A stretch of DNA of 64,000 nucleotides from CAYUVH01 sp964448135 (GTDB lineage: Bacteria; Verrucomicrobiota; Verrucomicrobiia; Limisphaerales; UBA8199), in assembly GCA_964448135.1 (NCBI GenBank), contig CAYUVH010000057.1:36819-100818 (forward strand). The letters run 5' to 3'. Positions 60,746-64,000 of this stretch are shown here, piece by piece. A program made the position numbers and the translations under genes. The notes beneath the pieces were generated by a model. It did no database searches and was not told the origin of the DNA. It was given only the letters and a program-made list of their open reading frames with translations. How positions within the stretch are numbered: position 1 is the first letter of the stretch; each line of letters starts with the position of its first letter.

Positions 60746-61717
60746 GTGTGCGTGAAAGTCATCTTCTCTTCCATTTTGGTTGCGCTGATATGGTTCGGCG
60801 CGGCGCGAATTGCCTGCGGAGCCGCCAATACCACCCCGGCCCGCACCTATCGGAATCCATTGATGCCGGAGCGGCAACTAGCCGATCCGCAGGTGCTGAA
60901 GGTTGGGGAGACGTATTATCTCTACGCCACGACGGATACGCGCGGTTACCAGGTGTTCACTTCCACGAATCTGCTGGACTGGAAGCTCGCGGGGCGCGCG
61001 TTCGAGGATGCCCGCGGCGGAGATTGGGCGCCGGAGGTTTTTCACAATCAGCGCGGCGACGGAAAGTATTACCTCTATTACACCGACAGCCAGAGCGGCA
61101 CGAAGATAGGTTCGGGCAAGCAGATCGGCGTCGCCATGGGCGACAGTCCGCTGGGTCCGTTCAAGGATGTGGCGGTGCTCGTGACGAACGCCATTGATGC
61201 GCATCCGTTTCAGGACGACGACGGCAAACTTTACCTCTATTACGTGGACCTATCGGCCGGGTTCAAAATCATGGTGGTTCCGATGTCGAATCCGACAACG
61301 AAGCAGGGCGAGGCAAAGTTCCTGATCAACCCCACCGCAGGCTGGGAGAGGAAGACCGGCGAGGTGACCGAAGGTCCCTTCATCGTGAAACACAAGGGCG
61401 TTTATTACCTGATGTATTCGGGCAGCGGGGCCAATTCGCCGAACTACGGAATTGGTTACGCCACCTCCAAGTCGCCTTTGGGGCCGTTCGAAAAATATGC
61501 CGGTAATCCCATTGTGCAGCGCGGTGGCGCGGTGATCGGGCCGGGACATCATTGTGTGGTCACTGCACCGAACGGAAAACTCTGGCTGGTCTATCATCAG
61601 AAATGGAAGGAAGAGACCAGTTATCACCGGTTTCTCGCGATCGATCCGATGTGGTTTGATGATCAAGGGGTGATTCACGCCACGGCGACTCGGGATTCCG
61701 ATCAGCTAGCTCCGTAA
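60746..61717 (+). CDS. secreted GH43-family glycoside hydrolase
   Basis: 323 aa from GTG 60746 (GTG 60752 also possible) with signal peptide (FSSILVALIWFGAARIACGA). The propeller catalytic residues are visible: base Asp in 'ERQLADPQVLKVGETYYLYA', pKa-modulating Asp in 'NAIDAHPFQDDDGKLYLYYV' and acid Glu in 'GEVTEGPFIVKHKGVYYLMY'. 'GPGHHCVVTAPNGKLWLVYH' follows. Such enzymes release arabinose or xylose units. Probably works with the DUF4838 protein just upstream. Confidence 0.9.
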   Translation: MCVKVIFSSILVALIWFGAARIACGAANTTPARTYRNPLMPERQLADPQVLKVGETYYLYATTDTRGYQVFTSTNLLDWKLAGRAFEDARGGDWAPEVFHNQRGDGKYYLYYTDSQSGTKIGSGKQIGVAMGDSPLGPFKDVAVLVTNAIDAHPFQDDDGKLYLYYVDLSAGFKIMVVPMSNPTTKQGEAKFLINPTAGWERKTGEVTEGPFIVKHKGVYYLMYSGSGANSPNYGIGYATSKSPLGPFEKYAGNPIVQRGGAVIGPGHHCVVTAPNGKLWLVYHQKWKEETSYHRFLAIDPMWFDDQGVIHATATRDSDQLAP

Positions 61718-61746
61718 AGCGATGCGGGCTCAGAAGGGCAGCCGAC

Positions 61747-62529
61747 GTGTCACCAGTTGAAATTGCGGGCCTCGTGCTCGCCGCAGCCGCGGGTGGCGCA
61801 ATCAATGCGGTCGCGGGCGGCGGCACATTGGTTACGTTTCCCACGCTGCTGGCGTTTGGCATGCCGGCCGTCGCCGCCAACGCGACGAGCACGCTCGCGC
61901 TGGTAATCGGCACCTCCGGCAGCCTTTACGGCTATCGGAAGCAAATGCCGGTGGTGAAGCCCTGGTTGTGGCGTTTTCTTCCGGTCAGCGTCGTTGGCGG
62001 ATTGATCGGCGCCTACTGTCTTACCTGGGGCGGCAACAAAATCTTCTCCCGGCTGGTGCCCTTTCTCATTCTGTTCGCGACGGTGCTTTTTCTTTCGCAG
62101 CGATTTTTCCGGCGGATCGTCAAACTGGACGCACCGAACGGGCCGCCTTCGCCTCATCATTCGTTATGGTTGCCCATGCTTTTCCAATTCGGCGTCGGCC
62201 TCTACGGCGGATATTTTGGGGCGGGCATTGGCATCCTGATGCTGGCCTCGTTGGGATTGATTGGATTTCACGACATTCACGAAATGAACGCTCTGAAGAC
62301 GGTTTTGGGGTCGCTGATCAATCTCGTGGCAGCGGTTTGGTTCGTCTGGTCCGGTTTGGTCCGCTGGCCGGAAGCAGCGGTGATGACGTGCGGTGCGCTG
62401 TTCGGATACTTTCTGGGTGCGCACTATGCGCAGAGAATTCCCCAGGCCCGGGTAAGACAGATTATCACCGTGATTGGATTCACCATCGCGGTGTTGACGT
62501 TTTACAAGGAGTTTCTGGCCCCAAAGTAG
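61747..62529 (+). CDS. TauE/SafE-family sulfite/anion exporter
   Basis: 260 aa from GTG 61747, 29 bases after GH43. About seven helices. 'AAAAGGAINAVAGGGTLVTF', 'AVAANATSTLALVIGTSGSL', and 'GYFGAGIGILMLASLGLIG' are TSUP-family signatures, with 'NALKTVLGSLINLVAAVWFV' in the second half. Family members export sulfite or organic sulfonates. With sulfatases elsewhere in the window a sulfur link is tempting but not proven. Confidence 0.88.
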   Translation: MSPVEIAGLVLAAAAGGAINAVAGGGTLVTFPTLLAFGMPAVAANATSTLALVIGTSGSLYGYRKQMPVVKPWLWRFLPVSVVGGLIGAYCLTWGGNKIFSRLVPFLILFATVLFLSQRFFRRIVKLDAPNGPPSPHHSLWLPMLFQFGVGLYGGYFGAGIGILMLASLGLIGFHDIHEMNALKTVLGSLINLVAAVWFVWSGLVRWPEAAVMTCGALFGYFLGAHYAQRIPQARVRQIITVIGFTIAVLTFYKEFLAPK

Positions 62530-62610
62530 CGAAAGCAGGAAGCGCCGGTTTTCCTCCAATCATGGAAGAAGTCGCTTCTCATCGGCCAGCTCCCGGCGTC
62601 GTCATTTCCG

Positions 62611-64000
62611 TTATTGGAGAACGCGCTGCAAACGATAAAAGCGATTCTGAGCCAGCGCGGCCGTTGTGTCCGTATAGTGCAGCAAGCCTTCGATGTTTGT
62701 CGCGGTCCCGATGGTTTGCCAGTCGAGGAGGTTGGTCGAAGCCTGAACGAGACACACATCCCCGGGAATGCCCAGCGCGGTAAGTTGAGCCCAGCCATTC
62801 GCGGTCGGCTGACACTGTGTTATCACTAGCTGCGCACACTGCGCGCATTGAACCTCGACCGCGCCGATATCCACGCCAAGTCCCTGTGGCCGGAGAATTC
62901 CCCGGGCGTCCGTCGTCGGGGATCCGAAGATGGTGCCCGTGTCAATGGCCGGGCTGCCAGCCAGGAGAGTATGCGTCGAGACAGGCCCACCGTTGTCCTG
63001 CAGCGGCCCAAGGAGGGGATTTACCCCGTAAAGATTGCCCGTTTGATCGCCCGTAATCAGGGCGTTGTTGGTATTGTCTATCAAATTATGACCCAGGGAG
63101 CTCAGAGTTCCAAGGATGCACACCGCCGAATTGGTTTGGTTGCCGATGGGAGTCGAACTCCAGGTGTTGCGGGCAATGATCGTGTTTTCAGCCGAAAGCG
63201 AGCCTTTGATGGCGGAACCGGAGCCATAAATAAAAACGTTGGAAACGATTGTGCAATTCACGGCGGTCAGGTTGCTTGAGTTGAGTATCGCGGAGCCATC
63301 CCGGCTGTTCGCGTCGTACACCGAACCGCTATTGCCGCTCAAAGTGCAGTTGGTCATGTAAAGCGTTCCGCTGTTCCACATCCCGCCCGCGGGGAAAGGG
63401 TTCGCTCTATTACTGGAGATGGTGGTGTCGGTCATGGTCGCGGTGCCACCAAGAACGATGCCGCCACCGATGTACGAACCGTTGCTGTCAATGACGCAAC
63501 GCGCGATGGTCAAGTTGCCTCCGCACGCTACGCCGCCGGCAGAATTGTGCGCGCCATTATTCCTGACCACGCAATCCGTCATTCGAAAATCACCTGCGGC
63601 TTTTATGGCACCACCGCTGTAGGCGGCGTAGTTCCAGACAAATAGATCATTGCTGAGTATGAGACTGCCGGAAGAGGCCAACGCGCCTCCCGATTCCACT
63701 ATCAGCAGGTTTTGCAGGCGATTATTCGTGAAGACACAGTCAACCACGGTCAACTGACCTTCGTTGAATATCCCTCCGCCATTGCATGCTATGTGCCAAA
63801 AGGAATCATCGCACATTGTATTCCCATCCTGAACCGTCAAGCCGGAGAGATAGCAATTTCCGGCTGGCAGGATGCGGAATGCGCGATACTTGGCCTGCCC
63901 ACTGACGGCGAGATTGGTGGCTCCCGGGCCGAGAATCAGCACCGGCTTGTCGATGCCCGGCAAAGCGGAAAGAAGTTTAATAACGCCGGTGACATTGGAA
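62611..64000 (-). CDS. secreted beta-helix protein with choice-of-anchor-Q domain (5'-partial)
   Basis: The frame stays open to the end of the window, so the N-terminus is missing. At least 460 aa of right-handed parallel beta-helix repeats, for example 'GGGIFNEGQLTVVDCVFTNN', 'GGALASSGSLILSNDLFVWN' and 'AGGMWNSGTLYMTNCTLSGN'. The choice-of-anchor-Q signature 'NGGPVSTHTLLAGSPAIDTG' with 'DARGILRPQGLGVDIGAVE' follows. The end (CLVQASTNLLDWQTIGTATN ... NRFYRLQRVLQ) is the module shared with the GH16-like protein. Likely an outer-surface adhesin or glycan-binding protein. Confidence 0.85.
   Translation of the reverse strand, partial: SNVTGVIKLLSALPGIDKPVLILGPGATNLAVSGQAKYRAFRILPAGNCYLSGLTVQDGNTMCDDSFWHIACNGGGIFNEGQLTVVDCVFTNNRLQNLLIVESGGALASSGSLILSNDLFVWNYAAYSGGAIKAAGDFRMTDCVVRNNGAHNSAGGVACGGNLTIARCVIDSNGSYIGGGIVLGGTATMTDTTISSNRANPFPAGGMWNSGTLYMTNCTLSGNSGSVYDANSRDGSAILNSSNLTAVNCTIVSNVFIYGSGSAIKGSLSAENTIIARNTWSSTPIGNQTNSAVCILGTLSSLGHNLIDNTNNALITGDQTGNLYGVNPLLGPLQDNGGPVSTHTLLAGSPAIDTGTIFGSPTTDARGILRPQGLGVDIGAVEVQCAQCAQLVITQCQPTANGWAQLTALGIPGDVCLVQASTNLLDWQTIGTATNIEGLLHYTDTTAALAQNRFYRLQRVLQ

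Overview
The window looks like a chromosomal segment of a high-GC Gram-negative bacterium of the Verrucomicrobiota, most likely the Limisphaerales/Pedosphaerales side. This assignment is an inference. It rests on two Cys-type sulfatases, six Tat-exported Gfo/Idh/MocA oxidoreductases, a DUF4838 protein, GH43/GH16-type secreted enzymes, a choice-of-anchor-Q beta-helix protein, a recurring C-terminal 'QAS(T/S)NLL(D/N)W' module, and many short word-like intergenic repeats. No rRNA, phage or CRISPR array was found. The only intact tRNA is an initiator tRNA-Met. About 58 genes are supported, several with starts trimmed because the longest frame runs back into a repeat or a neighbouring gene.

Layout. 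0.1-3.8 kb: small membrane protein and a double GT4 glycosyltransferase. 4.4-9.6 kb: CusF-SCO copper protein, two secreted sulfatases, TlpA-like thioredoxin. 9.7-15.2 kb: sppA, upp, an M24 peptidase, an M14-like peptidase, bioB and lepB. 15.4-24.0 kb: Gfo/Idh, a receiver protein, a GH16-like protein, recQ and alaS. 24.0-25.1 kb: a 1-kb repeat mosaic. 25-34.5 kb: four more Tat Gfo/Idh proteins around a cassette of small genes and a HEAT-repeat protein. 34.7-38.8 kb: HTTM protein, outer-membrane barrel, YHS lipoprotein, tRNA-fMet with a GIY-YIG gene and a duplicated tRNA 3' part, MarC. 39.1-46.0 kb: TN-repeat protein, TIGR03663-type glycosyltransferase, discoidin-like protein, GH43-like protein, RidA, RmuC, PtsN-like. 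46.1-49.8 kb: a reverse-strand operon DUF192-hemL-ruvX-truA-trmL. 49.9-62.5 kb: Gfo/Idh, moaC, mogA, PilT-like ATPase with a small lipoprotein, a BioF-like enzyme, a zinc-ribbon membrane protein, CHASE2 adenylate cyclase, DUF4838, GH43, TauE/SafE. 62.6-64.0 kb: beta-helix protein running off the window.

The secreted sulfatases, GH43/GH16 proteins, DUF4838 protein and Tat-exported oxidoreductases fit a lifestyle of degrading sulfated or complex polysaccharides. TauE/SafE could export sulfite or related anions, but that link is inference.

The most interesting signal is at 37.57-38.04 kb. A compact GIY-YIG nuclease gene sits directly behind the tRNA-fMet gene, between two 66-bp direct repeats made of the tRNA 3' part plus its terminator. 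The nuclease frame ends inside the tRNA-like remnant, with its stop codon in the remnant anticodon loop. This looks like a minimal tRNA-targeting, tRNA-restoring mobile unit. The second theme is a rich set of small repeat families that nest in each other and intrude in frame into genes, including alaS and the double glycosyltransferase.
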